Below, piece by piece: positions 1 to 7,445 of a stretch of DNA of 10,162 nucleotides. The notes beneath the pieces are model-generated. The model did no database searches. It was not told the DNA's origin and saw only the letters and a program-made list of their open reading frames with translations. This DNA is from Euperipatoides rowelli (Eukaryota; Onychophora; Udeonychophora; Euonychophora; Peripatopsidae): NCBI GenBank assembly GCA_003024985.2, contig PXIH01S0004092.1, one strand, 5' to 3'. Position 1 is the first letter of the stretch. Every line of letters starts with the position of its first letter. A program made the translations under genes and the position numbers.

Positions 1-76
<76 letters not shown>
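1..76. repeat. (AGAT)19 microsatellite
   Basis: Nineteen perfect, uninterrupted AGAT units open the window, so the tract probably extends further upstream. It stops exactly where the first 224-base satellite unit begins (77). In later copies that boundary is preceded by the tail of the previous unit instead of AGAT. The lack of any interruption suggests a recently expanded and probably length-polymorphic tract, although the assembled length may also be wrong. Confidence 0.98.
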
Positions 77-77
<1 letters not shown>

Positions 78-779
78 TGCCTGTTATTAATAATCAAAAT
101 GTGAAATACACTTTCCTGTGAAATGTTTAGTTTTAAAATTAGAAAAAACATTGTTTATTAATTAATATCTAATCTTATGCTGATCCCTAACTCCAACTAC
201 TGTAGGTTAATTACATATCTATCCTTTACCCTTACCCTGAGCCCTAACTCAAATTATGCGTGAAATACACTTTCGTTTTAAATACAATAAGCCTAATTAT
301 ATGCCTGTTATTAATAATCAAAATGTGAAATACTCTTTCCTGTGAAATGTTTAGTTTTAAAATTAGAAAAAACATTGTTTATTAATTAATATCTAATATT
401 ATGCTGATCCCTAACTCCAACTACTGTAGGTTAATTACATATCTAACCTTTACCCTTACCCTGAGCCCTAACTCAAATTATGTGTGAAATACACTTTTGT
501 GTTAAGTACAATAAGCCTAATTATATGCCTGTTATTAATAATCAAAATGTGAAATACACTTTCCTGTGAAATGTTTAGTTTTAAAATTAGAAAAATTATA
601 GTTAATTAAGTAATATCCTAATCTTATGTTGATCCCTAACTCAAAGTATATTAGATTAATTACATATCTAACCTTTACTCTTACCTTGATCCGTAACTCC
701 AACTATGTGAGAAATACACTTTCATGTGAAATACACTATGCCTAATTCTATGCCCGATAATAATCAATAGTTGAAATTT
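77..779. repeat. Tandem array of a 224-base satellite-like unit with telomere-like CCCTAA words
   Basis: Three head-to-tail copies start at 77, 301 and 525, each with ATGCCTGTTATTAATAATC. The spacing is exactly 224 bases. A fourth copy starts at 750 and fades within about 30 bases. Copies 1 and 2 differ at only about eight to ten positions by eye, whereas copy 3 is clearly more diverged after its first 70 bases, as expected at an array edge. Each unit holds two GTGAAATACACTTT-like words and C-rich words resembling degenerate telomere repeat on this strand (CCCTAACTC, ACCCTTACCCTGAGCCCTAA). No reading frame is maintained. It could be the edge of a longer satellite array upstream or tandem repeats internal to a mobile element. 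Confidence 0.95.
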
Positions 780-1886
780 TGTAATCTTCTAATGATATTC
801 GTAAGATAAGCCATACACAATTTTCCAATCCAATGATAGTTATATCTCTTCCAAGATAATTGTAAATTAAATTAAATAACAATCTGCTATTCTAATGAAC
901 AATGAATACCAGTAATCATACATAAAAAATATTAAGCATATAAATAAAAATTAGTAAGATTTATTAGTAATGCCGACTGTATAGAATTTACCAAACAAAT
1001 CTATGCATGTTCTACAAAAATTGCCTAGCGTCTGAATCTCAGACTTCACCTCCCTTTACCCATGTCATTAAATTTATTAGCAACTTAAGTCTGGAAGTAT
1101 CTACATCAAAAATTGGTGCCATTTTAAAAGTGGAACACAAAACTGCAATCTCCCCACACCCCCACACCCTCATCTTTGAATTATTTCTAAAATATAAGTT
1201 GTGAGCTAAATAAGTATAACTACTATAATATTAAGAAGCTAAAAATATATTCACATTAAATTTTTTAACAGCATATAATGCTTCTTATACTCACTTGGCC
1301 TACATTTGTTTTCTAATTGTAAGAAATTATCATTACTCCACATCACATTGTTGCTAACAACCTTTCTCAATTTGCTTGTAAAATAACTGACTTTTACTAA
1401 ACTTTTTTCCTTTTTTTTACTTTGTCTTAGTTTTAATTTTTGAGGTGGGTGATCTTAGAGATTTGTTTAAACTACTGTATATTTAAAATTGTATTTTCTG
1501 AATTAACTCTAATTTGTCTCAGCCATTGAGTTTGCCTAAACTAAACTTAAAAAATATATCATTAGTCTGATAGATTGTCCCTGTGGGTTTTAATAGATTC
1601 CAGTTAAGTATTTTTTTTTTAAAAAAATATTAAACCTACCTAATATTTTCTTCTTATCTATAATAGTAAAATAATCATTTTCATTATAATTTAGCTGTAA
1701 GAAACATTTTCCATTACTTGTGGTTGCTTATCATTCAGTGCAGCATTATCTAATAGAATCCATTTGAAAACTTATTCAGGTCCGACAAAGGCTTCAAAAT
1801 TGCAGCTTGAAGCATAATATTGTATTTAATTTGAAAACTGTTCACATATAATGGAAATTATTTCAAAATTATATTTTTTTCTTGTT
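780..1886. other. A/T-rich non-coding stretch, no recognisable gene
   Basis: No gene, RNA or recognised mobile element is visible. The longest reading frame here (1007-1204, 65 codons) has ordinary A/T-rich composition and no recognisable domain, and is probably chance. There is a short C-rich patch at about 1151-1170, and a T-run followed by an A-run at about 1609-1630 that could form a simple A/T hairpin. Confidence 0.7.
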
Positions 1887-1910
1887 AAAAATAAATAAAT
1901 AAATAAATAA
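1887..1910. repeat. (AAAT)n short microsatellite
   Basis: About six tetranucleotide units of AAAT/ATAA type lie in an A-rich context. The tract could be the decayed A-rich tail of an old retroelement, but no element body can be recognised on either side. Confidence 0.9.
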
Positions 1911-2919
1911 TGTTAAATGAAAATGGATTAAATTGCCCAAGAAATTTCCTTTAGTGAATTATTAATGAATAAAACTGAAAACAGTTTATAAATATTATTA
2001 TCGGAGGAATTCTACTCTTAATATACTTCATTTAAAAAAATATCAAAACGAAAAATATATATAGTCTAAACAGTATATAAGTTGTTGTATACTGTATATA
2101 ACAAAAGGCAAAGAATTGACAACATTTTTTATATTAAAATATAGAAAAGCAAAAATGTATCTAACATTATGATAGTCTTTTGCAAAAAAAAAAAGTCTAT
2201 ATAATTTTGTAGAACCCACTTTTACAGAAAATCATCACAATTTTAATATTTTAAATCTCAATCAATAATTTCTTTGATTTTAACTTTACTAAAATTAATC
2301 TGAATAAAAATTTAAGCTTGAAAAATTAGTCACATGTAATTATCCAAATAAGACAACAGTAAAGTATTAAAAAAAAACAACAATGTGGATCATTAGTGTA
2401 CATAGAAAAATACAAACTGATAATAGTCTCTAAAAACCCAAGTATTTATTTCTAGGAGGGTAGGGGTAAACATTAAAAATAAATACTGAGTTAACACAAC
2501 AAAACCACATAAGACAAAAGTTTTAATCAATTTTAAAACTAAATGTTGAATCCAAAACTCATTAACAAAAATAATATTATGATTACTTTAAAAAACAAAA
2601 AACAAAGATAATTAGTGGGGAGGGTACTTCACATAGAGACATTACAAAACATAACCGAGTTAACATTATGAAATCGTATCTTCCAATTCATCAGAAGATG
2701 AAATAGAGCTCTGACTTACTGATTTATTATAAATGCTTCTTTTATTCCATCATATGAGCTTCAATTATCATTAGCCCAAATAAATCACACAAAATTGAGA
2801 AATACAATAAACATATTATTAATAACGATTATTATTGTTCATAATGATTATATGACAAGAGAATGTTGCAGTTAAAATATTATTAACCAATAAATAAATC
2901 AAATATTTTTTTTATGACT
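1911..2919. other. A/T-rich non-coding stretch
   Basis: No coding or RNA gene is visible. A small hairpin sits at 2070-2095, listed separately. Two short G-rich patches (2455-2465 and 2616-2626) are each followed 33-38 bases later by GAGTTAACA, which may be traces of an old duplication but is too little to call. Confidence 0.65.
2070..2095. repeat. Short inverted repeat (10-base arms)
   Basis: ACAGTATATA at 2070-2079 pairs with TGTATACTGT at 2086-2095 at nine of ten positions across a six-base loop. In DNA this A/T-rich such hairpins are common by chance, and no T-run follows it closely enough to suggest an RNA polymerase III terminator with a gene in front. Confidence 0.5.
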
Positions 2920-3060
2920 GCGGACCTAGTTGAGTAGTCAAGATGGACTGGTCGGCATCCAGTGGTGCTGGTTCGAACCGAGAAAGCTCTATTCCAAATT
3001 AAACTTTGTACAAGTTGAAATAGATTTTTTTCACTATTTTTTCATAAGGAAGAACAAGGA
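2920..3060 (+). mobile_element. tRNA-derived SINE, family 1, copy A (head with A and B boxes)
   Basis: The head begins GCGGACC and continues like a tRNA gene. An A box matching TRGYNNARNNG lies at 2927-2937, a perfect five-base anticodon-type stem (ACTGG/CCAGT, 2947-2951 with 2959-2963) encloses a seven-base loop, and a B box GGTTCGAACC lies at 2970-2979. It is not an intact tRNA gene: the bases after the T arm do not pair with the 5' acceptor half, and the T stem is only partly complementary. If read as a tRNA, the loop would give GGC (alanine type), but position 33 is C rather than the near-invariant T. The head is followed by an A/T-rich body whose end is not clear; 3060 is an estimate. 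A related copy lies at 8472, and both share the GCGGA start and a GAG..AGCT..TTCC word just after the B box. Confidence 0.72.
2927..2979 (+). promoter_or_regulatory. Internal RNA polymerase III promoter (A box and B box) of SINE copy A
   Basis: The A box TAGTTGAGTAG fits the TRGYNNARNNG consensus at every fixed position, and the B box GTTCGAACC fits GWTCRANNC completely. The spacing is that of a normal tRNA gene. In tRNAs these boxes bind TFIIIC, so transcription starting near 2920 is possible if chromatin allows; whether it occurs is unknown. Confidence 0.7.
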
Positions 3061-3593
3061 AGAACTGAAGAATGTATTTATTCATAAATGAATTTATTTA
3101 TATATTGTATAGCTTATTATTAAAGATTTGTTTCACCCCAGCCCACTCTTTAGGGTAAAATATACTTTTGAAAATAAATATTTACTGCAAATGTATTTCC
3201 ATAGAATTATACATAAGCATCGAAAAGAATCAGATGACAAGTTTAAAATAATATAATAAAATATATACATACCATACTTAAAAATACATAAAAATTAAAT
3301 TAATATGAAAAACACTTAAAGGTTATAGTCAAAAAAGTACAGAAAGTACATCATTAAAATACATCAATTTCTAGATGGCAATTAAAGTTCATAGCGATCT
3401 ATTCACAATTTATTGTATGCTGTAAAAGCAGTTAACTATTAGGTAGTTTTTTGGGGGGCCTTACTAAACACATATTTCAACCCTATAGATGTTTAATTAC
3501 TAGGCAATTTATTAAAAATTGTTAACTTGTTTTTTTTTTTTTAATCATATTCATCACCTTTCATCTGTTCTTGATTTAGGATCCATCCGCAAG
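3061..3593. other. A/T-rich non-coding stretch
   Basis: No gene is visible. The word CCAGCCCACTC at 3138-3148 recurs at 8776-8786, downstream of the other family-1 SINE head, and may be a remnant of a shared 3' body. A G-run (about 3451-3459) and a 13-base T-run (3530-3542) are the only other compositional features before the foldback elements begin. Confidence 0.6.
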
Positions 3594-3608
3594 GACAGTT
3601 TATACGCA

Positions 3609-3765
3609 GCTCAACCACGGTTGAGCCACGGATAGTACCATTCACAATGATATTTTCATCCGTGGCTCAACCACAGCTGAACCACTCCTCTTGATACTGG
3701 CTGAGCCGCAGTTGAGCCTTAATCAATGTCCATGCGAACACGATCCTGGCTCATCCGCTGTTTAG
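3609..3765. repeat. Cluster of GGCTCAACC / GGTTGAGCC words in a terminal repeat
   Basis: In a G+C-richer island, variants of the nine-base word GGCTCAACC and its complement recur in both orientations at about 3609, 3619, 3664, 3675, 3699, 3711 and 3747. The clearest is a tight palindrome at 3609-3626, where GCTCAACC and GGTTGAGC are separated by two bases. The cluster recurs, inverted, at 4721-4790 and 5665-5792. Dense short subterminal motifs are typical of transposase-binding ends of DNA transposons, so that role is inferred; a protein-binding or structural role independent of transposition is also possible. Confidence 0.65.
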
Positions 3766-3986
3766 CCATGTTGATGTTTTGTTATTACGCATATGCTATT
3801 TTTATTTTTTGCTTTCAAAATGTCAGAACGTGGCTGTTGTAGCTTTAACCTATCACAATTTTATTTCCACCATATTATTATTGTACAATGGAAAAGAAAA
3901 GAATATGAGCTTCTATAAAATCAATATAATTTATTTACTGCAAATGACACTAACAAACATAAATACTTTGCTTAGAATGTAGAAAA

Positions 3987-4068
3987 ATGAATAATTCAGA
4001 TTATTAATAATAATATACAGTAGACTATTACTTATAGTCTACCTGTATATCTAGTCTGAATTATTCAT
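3987..4068. repeat. Imperfect hairpin, first structure of unit 1
   Basis: The arms begin and end with ATGAATAATTCAGA and its complement, and close around TAGACTAT/ATAGTCTA. The left arm is a few bases longer and carries extra TTATTAATAA-type sequence, giving an internal bulge. The structure is preserved in unit 2 at 4860-4947, although that copy has gained a few bases at the tip. Confidence 0.85.
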
Positions 4069-4374
4069 AATTTGTAAAATTAGTAATTTTTGATTCCATT
4101 TACAGCTCTTATCTTTGCAAATTTTATTTAGTAGCAAATAAAGTTTGCTTGAAAAAAAAAAAGCGCCGTAAATAATTGTAGAAAGCAAACGTAGCCTATA
4201 TCACAAAATTATTAATGATATTAGCATTATATAATTTTGAAATTTACGTGACTTGCTTTCTTCAATACATATTTACGGCAATTTTATTTTTCAAGCAAAC
4301 TTTGTTGGCTACTAAAGAAAATTACAAAGATAAAATCCATAAAATGGATTTAAAAATTACTAATTTTACAAATT
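4069..4374. repeat. Long near-palindrome (about 150-base arms), second structure of unit 1
   Basis: The outer ends AATTTGTAAAATTAGTAATT and their complement at about 4355-4374 match perfectly. Matching continues inward through TTATCTTTG, TTTAGTAGC, AAAGTTTGCTTGAAAAA, GCCGTAAAT, AGAAAGCAA and AAAATTAT blocks to a centre near 4221. Mismatches and small indels are scattered through the arms. RNA copied through this region would fold into a long, imperfect double-stranded stem. A 73-codon frame across it (4215-4436) is a by-product of A/T richness and has no recognisable domain. Confidence 0.88.
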
Positions 4375-4441
4375 TACTTTCACATATGAGCATTTGTAGA
4401 GTTGTTTTAATTGTAGGAATTTATGATATAATTTAAAATTT

Positions 4442-4475
4442 GTTCAGTTTTGATTTATTAAAATCAAAACTAAAC
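4442..4475. repeat. Short hairpin with 14-base arms
   Basis: GTTCAGTTTTGATT at 4442-4455 pairs with AATCAAAACTAAAC at 4462-4475 with one mismatch around a six-base loop. In unit 2 the matching place (about 5305-5335) has lost most of the pairing, so this hairpin is less conserved than the two larger ones. Confidence 0.7.
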
Positions 4476-4720
4476 AAAAAAAGTAACAACTTTAATAAAA
4501 TATAGAATAGATGTAAGAAATAATTTCATTGCTAGTCATATTTAAAAGTTCTTGTATTTATTGCATTTTAATACTTTTGATTCTGTGAGACGTAAAAATT
4601 ATGACAAGTGCCTACTCATGTTAAAAATTTGGGCGCCCTTTTAATTTTGTAAAATATATCTACAAATAGAATTGAAATTCTCTTTGATAGATTTCGTTTT
4701 GTTAAAGGTGCCATATTGAT

Positions 4721-4790
4721 TATCCGCAGCTCTCAGCGGTGATTGTGTTCGCATGGCCAAACCTGGCTGCACTGTGGATAACATTAACCC
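4721..4790. repeat. Right terminal repeat of foldback unit 1
   Basis: This short G+C-richer segment includes CCGCAGCTCTCAGCGG, itself an imperfect palindrome, then GATTGTGTTCGCATGG, a CCAAACCTGGCTG word and GTGGATAAC. The same order is found at 5665-5730 in unit 2, where the words read GCAGCTGAGCC and CTGGCTGAGCC, closer to the shared motif. The inverted match to 3730-3745 supports a terminal inverted repeat. Confidence 0.65.
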
Positions 4791-4803
4791 TTTCCACTCC
4801 ACC

Positions 4804-4805
4804 NN
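4804..4805. other. Assembly gap or ambiguous bases (NN); single N at 4921
   Basis: Two unknown bases join the right end of unit 1 to the inside of unit 2, which therefore lacks a left end. Another N falls at the tip of the unit 2 hairpin. Two bases is probably a placeholder rather than a measured length. A 62-codon minus-strand frame spanning it (4641-4829) is meaningless. Confidence 0.9.
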
Positions 4806-4859
4806 ATTTACTGCAAATGACACTAACAAACATAAATACTTTGCTTAGAATGTAGAAAA

Positions 4860-4947
4860 ATGAATAATTCAGATTATTAATAATAATATACAGGTAGACT
4901 ATTAGACTACTTATAGTCTANCTGTATATCTAGTCTGAATTATTCAT
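4860..4947. repeat. Imperfect hairpin of unit 2
   Basis: This has the same arms as the unit 1 hairpin, with the tip enlarged by a few bases that repeat TAGAC. The unknown base at 4921 lies where a C would pair with the G at 4893-4894, judging from unit 1. Confidence 0.8.
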
Positions 4948-4949
4948 AA

Positions 4950-5242
4950 GTTGTAAAATTAGTAATTTTTCATTCCATTTATAGCTTTTATCTTTGCAAA
5001 TTTTCTTTAGTAGCAAATAAAGTTTGCTTGAAAAAAAAATGTGCTGCAAATATTGTAGAAAGCAAACGTAGCCTATATCACAAAATTATATAATGATATT
5101 AGCATTATATAATTTTGTTATTTATGTGACTTGCTTTCTTCAATTCATATTTACGGCATTTTTTTTTTTTCAAGCAAACTTTAAGAAAATTACAAAGATA
5201 AAATCCACAAAATGGATTTAAACAATATTATTTTTTCAAATT
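4950..5242. repeat. Decayed long near-palindrome of unit 2
   Basis: This is the counterpart of 4069-4374. Inner blocks such as AGTTTGCTTGAAAAAA with its complement at about 5163-5183, and AGAAAGCAA with TTGCTTTCTT, still pair. The right arm has lost about a dozen bases (the GGCTACT segment), and the outermost pairing is degraded. Confidence 0.75.
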
Positions 5243-5664
5243 TTCCTTCACATGTCAGCATTTGTAGATTTGTCTTAATTGTAGGAATTTATGATATAAT
5301 TTTAATTTAGTATTAAATATCTAAACTGAACCAAAAAAGTAACAACTTTAACAAAATATTAAATAGATTTAAGAAATAATTCCATTATTAGTCATATTTA
5401 AAAGTTCTTCTAGTTATTGCATTTTAATACATAGGATTCTCATAGAAGTAAAATTTACGACAAACCTACTCATGTTAAAAATTTGGGTGTGCTCGCTTGA
5501 AGGTTAAAAAGTATTGATTTTGCAAAATTATAATATCTACAAATAAATAGAAATGATATTATCTTTGATAGATGTCATTTTGTTAAAGGCACCATATCGA
5601 TAAGCTCTATGGATGAGGGGATTATTGTTATTTTTTTATTTCCGGTTCCTGTTATTTTCAAGTT

Positions 5665-5792
5665 TATCTGCAGCTGAGCCATGATTGTGTTCACATGGCC
5701 AAACCTGGCTGAGCCGTGGATAACATTAACACCGAACACAAAATCCTTACCGATGGTTGAGACGCGGTTCAACCGTGAATGAAATTACTGTC
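5665..5792. repeat. Right terminal repeat of foldback unit 2 with GGTTGAG/CTCAACC words
   Basis: It contains GCAGCTGAGCC, GATTGTGTTCACATGG (5683-5698, inverted match to 3730-3745), CTGGCTGAGCCGTGG and GGTTGAGACGCGGTTCAACC. The last is the counterpart of the tight palindrome at 3609-3626. It ends near ACTGTC (5787-5792), which mirrors GACAGT at 3594-3599. Together these suggest that 3594 and 5792 are the outer ends of one composite or of two neighbouring elements. Confidence 0.6.
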
Positions 5793-5859
5793 AATGCAAA
5801 TGGGGCTTAATTATCTGGAATTATTGATAGAATGGTTATTATAAAGCACCTGATTCACA

Positions 5860-6073
5860 GTTCCAGTCTACCATTTTTAAGATCCGGGATCAGTAGATGC
5901 AATTCTTCATGCAAGACTTTTAACGGTCTAAAGTGTTTTACAAAATGCCTCCTGGCACCATGGTCCAGAAAACAACAGAGTGTTACTGGCACCCTGGGGA
6001 TCAAACCTATTCCCAGAATCTGTATGTCTTGAAAATCAGCAACCCAGAGTGCTACTGACTGAGCTACTGCTCC
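5860..6073 (-). mobile_element. tRNA-derived SINE, family 2
   Basis: Read on the minus strand, the head starts GGAGCAG at 6073. It has a tRNA-like A box TAGCTCAGTCAGTAG (6066-6052) and a B box GGTTTGATCC (6007-5998) with one departure from the GTTCRANNC consensus. The A-to-B spacing is about 15 bases longer than in a typical tRNA, and the sequence after the T arm does not pair with the 5' acceptor half, so this is not a functional tRNA gene. A non-tRNA body follows for more than 100 bases, including CTTGCATGAAGAATTGCATC; its 3' limit is unclear and 5860 is an estimate. It starts just beyond foldback unit 2. A 66-codon plus-strand frame at 5832-6032 lies across it and is not a gene. Confidence 0.75.
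5998..6066 (-). promoter_or_regulatory. Internal RNA polymerase III promoter of family-2 SINE
   Basis: The A box resembles TAGCTCAGTNGGTAG of many tRNAs. The B box GTTTGATCC has T where C56 is expected. The long spacing and this change suggest weak or lost promoter activity. Confidence 0.6.
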
Positions 6074-6700
6074 TCGACAATTGTTAACTTCTAACAGTTG
6101 AAAGAAATAATGTAGTGATTTTCAAAACTAGAATCAATATGGTAGATAATACCAAATAGTAATTTTATCAATGTAAAGATTCATAAAGGCCAAAATAAAA
6201 ATTTAGCCTATGAAAACAACATTCTAGTTTTTTGTAAAGTTATGGACGACATTGGATTATTGCTGAAATAATACTCCAGTGCCATAAGTATCCCATAAGA
6301 TACTTTGTGAAGAAAGCATGCAACTTTTTAGGTTTTCTGTTTCTATAATTATGTGCTGTGGGATACTGAAATGATTTGGTGTCACTTTTAAAATAACATC
6401 TTTTCAAAATGGTGGCCAATTTTATAGCAAAATAAATATTTGCTTATACCTAATTTTAATTTTTATTTGTTTTTTGTTTTTTTAAATGACATTTACTTAA
6501 TGTTCTTTATTTTTTGTTATTACTGTTTTTATGTATATATGTTTTTGCATAAAACTCAAAAATACTGAAAAATTGAGTGGCTTTTTGTCCCTTTATATCT
6601 TAGTTTATTTTGAACTAAATTTAATGATCTTTTGTTTAAAAGTCAGTTTTTTATATGTAATTTAATTTTAATTATTAAACATTTTTATGTTTATATAAAA
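6074..6700. other. A/T-rich non-coding stretch
   Basis: No gene is recognisable. Small inverted repeats occur at 6078-6100 (CAATTGTTA with TAACAGTTG, eight of nine pairs) and near 6287-6304 (AGTATC with GATACT). T-rich sequence dominates 6440-6670. Bases 6693-6700 are the left target-site duplicate of the next element. Confidence 0.65.
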
Positions 6701-7445
6701 AAGGGCTTCCCAAAATCTTTTGGTCATGAATTTCTGAGACAATTTTCCACAGTTCACAGAACCCCACTAAAAATTTAATGAAATATTAAATGAAACCAAT
6801 ATTGTTTCGATAGTTCAACATTTATTCATTGAAAAAAAAACTATGAAAAAAATCATAACAAAAACCATTGATCCATTATACTGGTATAAATTCAGAATTT
6901 TTCTCTGAAACAATATTGAGAATTATAAATCACTGATATCTACTAACAAATTAAATAGAAACACACATCATATTTTTTCAGTCATAGTAGTCGAGTTTTT
7001 ATTTGTCTAAACATGACACCACAATATGCTTTCTCAATGACTAAATATGACACTCTTTTTCATCTGCATAGAAAAACATCCCGTTATTCGTGGAAATAGA
7101 AATGGAATGAACATCAAAATAATTCTGAGTGTAAAAATGTGCAAGAAAGGGAAATATTGCATTTTTTCAGGTGTTTACAAAAAGGAAGAAATTATTTGTA
7201 TTTATTTTAAACTCAAAAACAAATGTATATGTATGTACTATCTAAATGAGGATGGAAAAGTTTAATTTTTTTTGAATAGTATGATTGATTTAAAACTAAG
7301 AGTATAACATGAAACATAAATTATTCAAATTCTTATTTTTTTACAATATAAAATTTGGTTCCAAAATTTTTCCAAACATCTTGTGCAATCCCTGAAACTT
7401 TTCACGAAACCCCAGGGTTCCATGGAGCCCACTTTGGAATCCCTG
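6701..7445. mobile_element. hAT-like non-autonomous DNA transposon (about 745 bases)
   Basis: The ends are short imperfect terminal inverted repeats: AAGGGCTTCCCAAAATC on the left, and CAGGGATTCCAAAGTGGG when the right end is read inward. Both resemble the CAGGGGTTCCCAAA-type ends common in hAT elements, and the subterminal words (CAGAACCCC; GGGTTCCATGGAGCCC) are typical of such elements in animals. The 8-base flanks ATATAAAA (6693-6700) and ATCTAAGA (7446-7453) agree at six of eight positions, as expected of an old hAT target duplication. The interior is A/T-rich with no transposase; a 72-codon frame at 7047-7265 has no recognisable domain. Movement would have needed a transposase from another copy, and the decay of the ends suggests it is dead. 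Confidence 0.68.

Larger units (their letters stand above)
3594..4803. mobile_element. Foldback-type non-autonomous element, unit 1
   Basis: In order this unit holds a left end rich in GGCTCAACC/GGTTGAGCC words (3609-3765), an A/T-rich spacer, an 82-base hairpin (3987-4068), a roughly 306-base near-palindrome (4069-4374), a smaller hairpin (4442-4475), and a right end (4721-4790) that matches the left end in inverted orientation. The clearest terminal match is CCATGCGAACACGATC at 3730-3745 against its reverse complement at 4741-4756, with one mismatch in 16. There is no coding capacity, so if mobile it would depend on an enzyme made elsewhere. The exact outer ends are not fixed. The proposed left border, GACAGT at 3594, is suggested by its inverted match ACTGTC at 5787-5792 beyond unit 2. 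The right border is cut by an assembly gap. I do not recognise the family. Confidence 0.6.
4806..5792. mobile_element. Foldback-type non-autonomous element, unit 2 (left end missing at gap)
   Basis: Bases 4806-4893 are identical to 3933-4020. After that the copies diverge, with many substitutions and small indels, but keep the same order of parts: hairpin (4860-4947), near-palindrome (about 4950-5242), spacer and motif-rich right end (5665-5792). Unit 2 has extra sequence absent from unit 1 at about 5488-5515 and 5594-5664. It also retains a longer right end with GGTTGAGACGCGGTTCAACC (5756-5775) and possibly the border ACTGTC. The left end seen in unit 1 is absent because the copy starts at the gap. 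No protein is encoded. Confidence 0.6.

Noticed and set aside
77-749. CRISPR array
   Set aside because: The repeat is a contiguous 224-base tandem unit with no short repeat-spacer alternation, in eukaryotic-type DNA.
77-749. True telomere or telomeric array
   Set aside because: CCCTAA-like words are few, irregular and embedded in unrelated A/T-rich sequence, not in tandem hexamers.
1007-1204. 65-codon open frame as a possible small gene
   Set aside because: It has no recognisable domain, no homologous features and no splice or promoter context; frames of this length are expected by chance in about 10 kb read in six frames.
2455-2665. Direct duplication of a GGAGGGTA...GAGTTAACA module
   Set aside because: Only two short words match, at slightly different spacing (33 and 38 bases), and the sequence between them is A-rich; chance is not excluded.
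2920-2990. Functional alanine tRNA gene
   Set aside because: The A and B boxes and anticodon stem are good, but the acceptor halves do not pair, the T stem is mismatched, and position 33 is not T.
3779-3982. 67-codon frame running into the foldback core
   Set aside because: It is made of A/T-rich codons and crosses repeat boundaries; the duplicated part in unit 2 is not preserved as a frame.
5575-5772. 65-codon minus-strand frame in the right end of foldback unit 2
   Set aside because: It overlaps the terminal motif cluster, and the related segment of unit 1 has indels that break it, so it is not conserved as protein.
6440-6670. T-rich stretch as a terminator or 3' end signal
   Set aside because: There is no gene or RNA in front of it, and T-runs are common throughout this window.
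7047-7265. 72-codon frame inside the hAT-like element as a transposase remnant
   Set aside because: It is rich in Lys, Ile and Tyr as expected of A/T-rich DNA, and no hAT dimerisation motif or zinc finger is visible.
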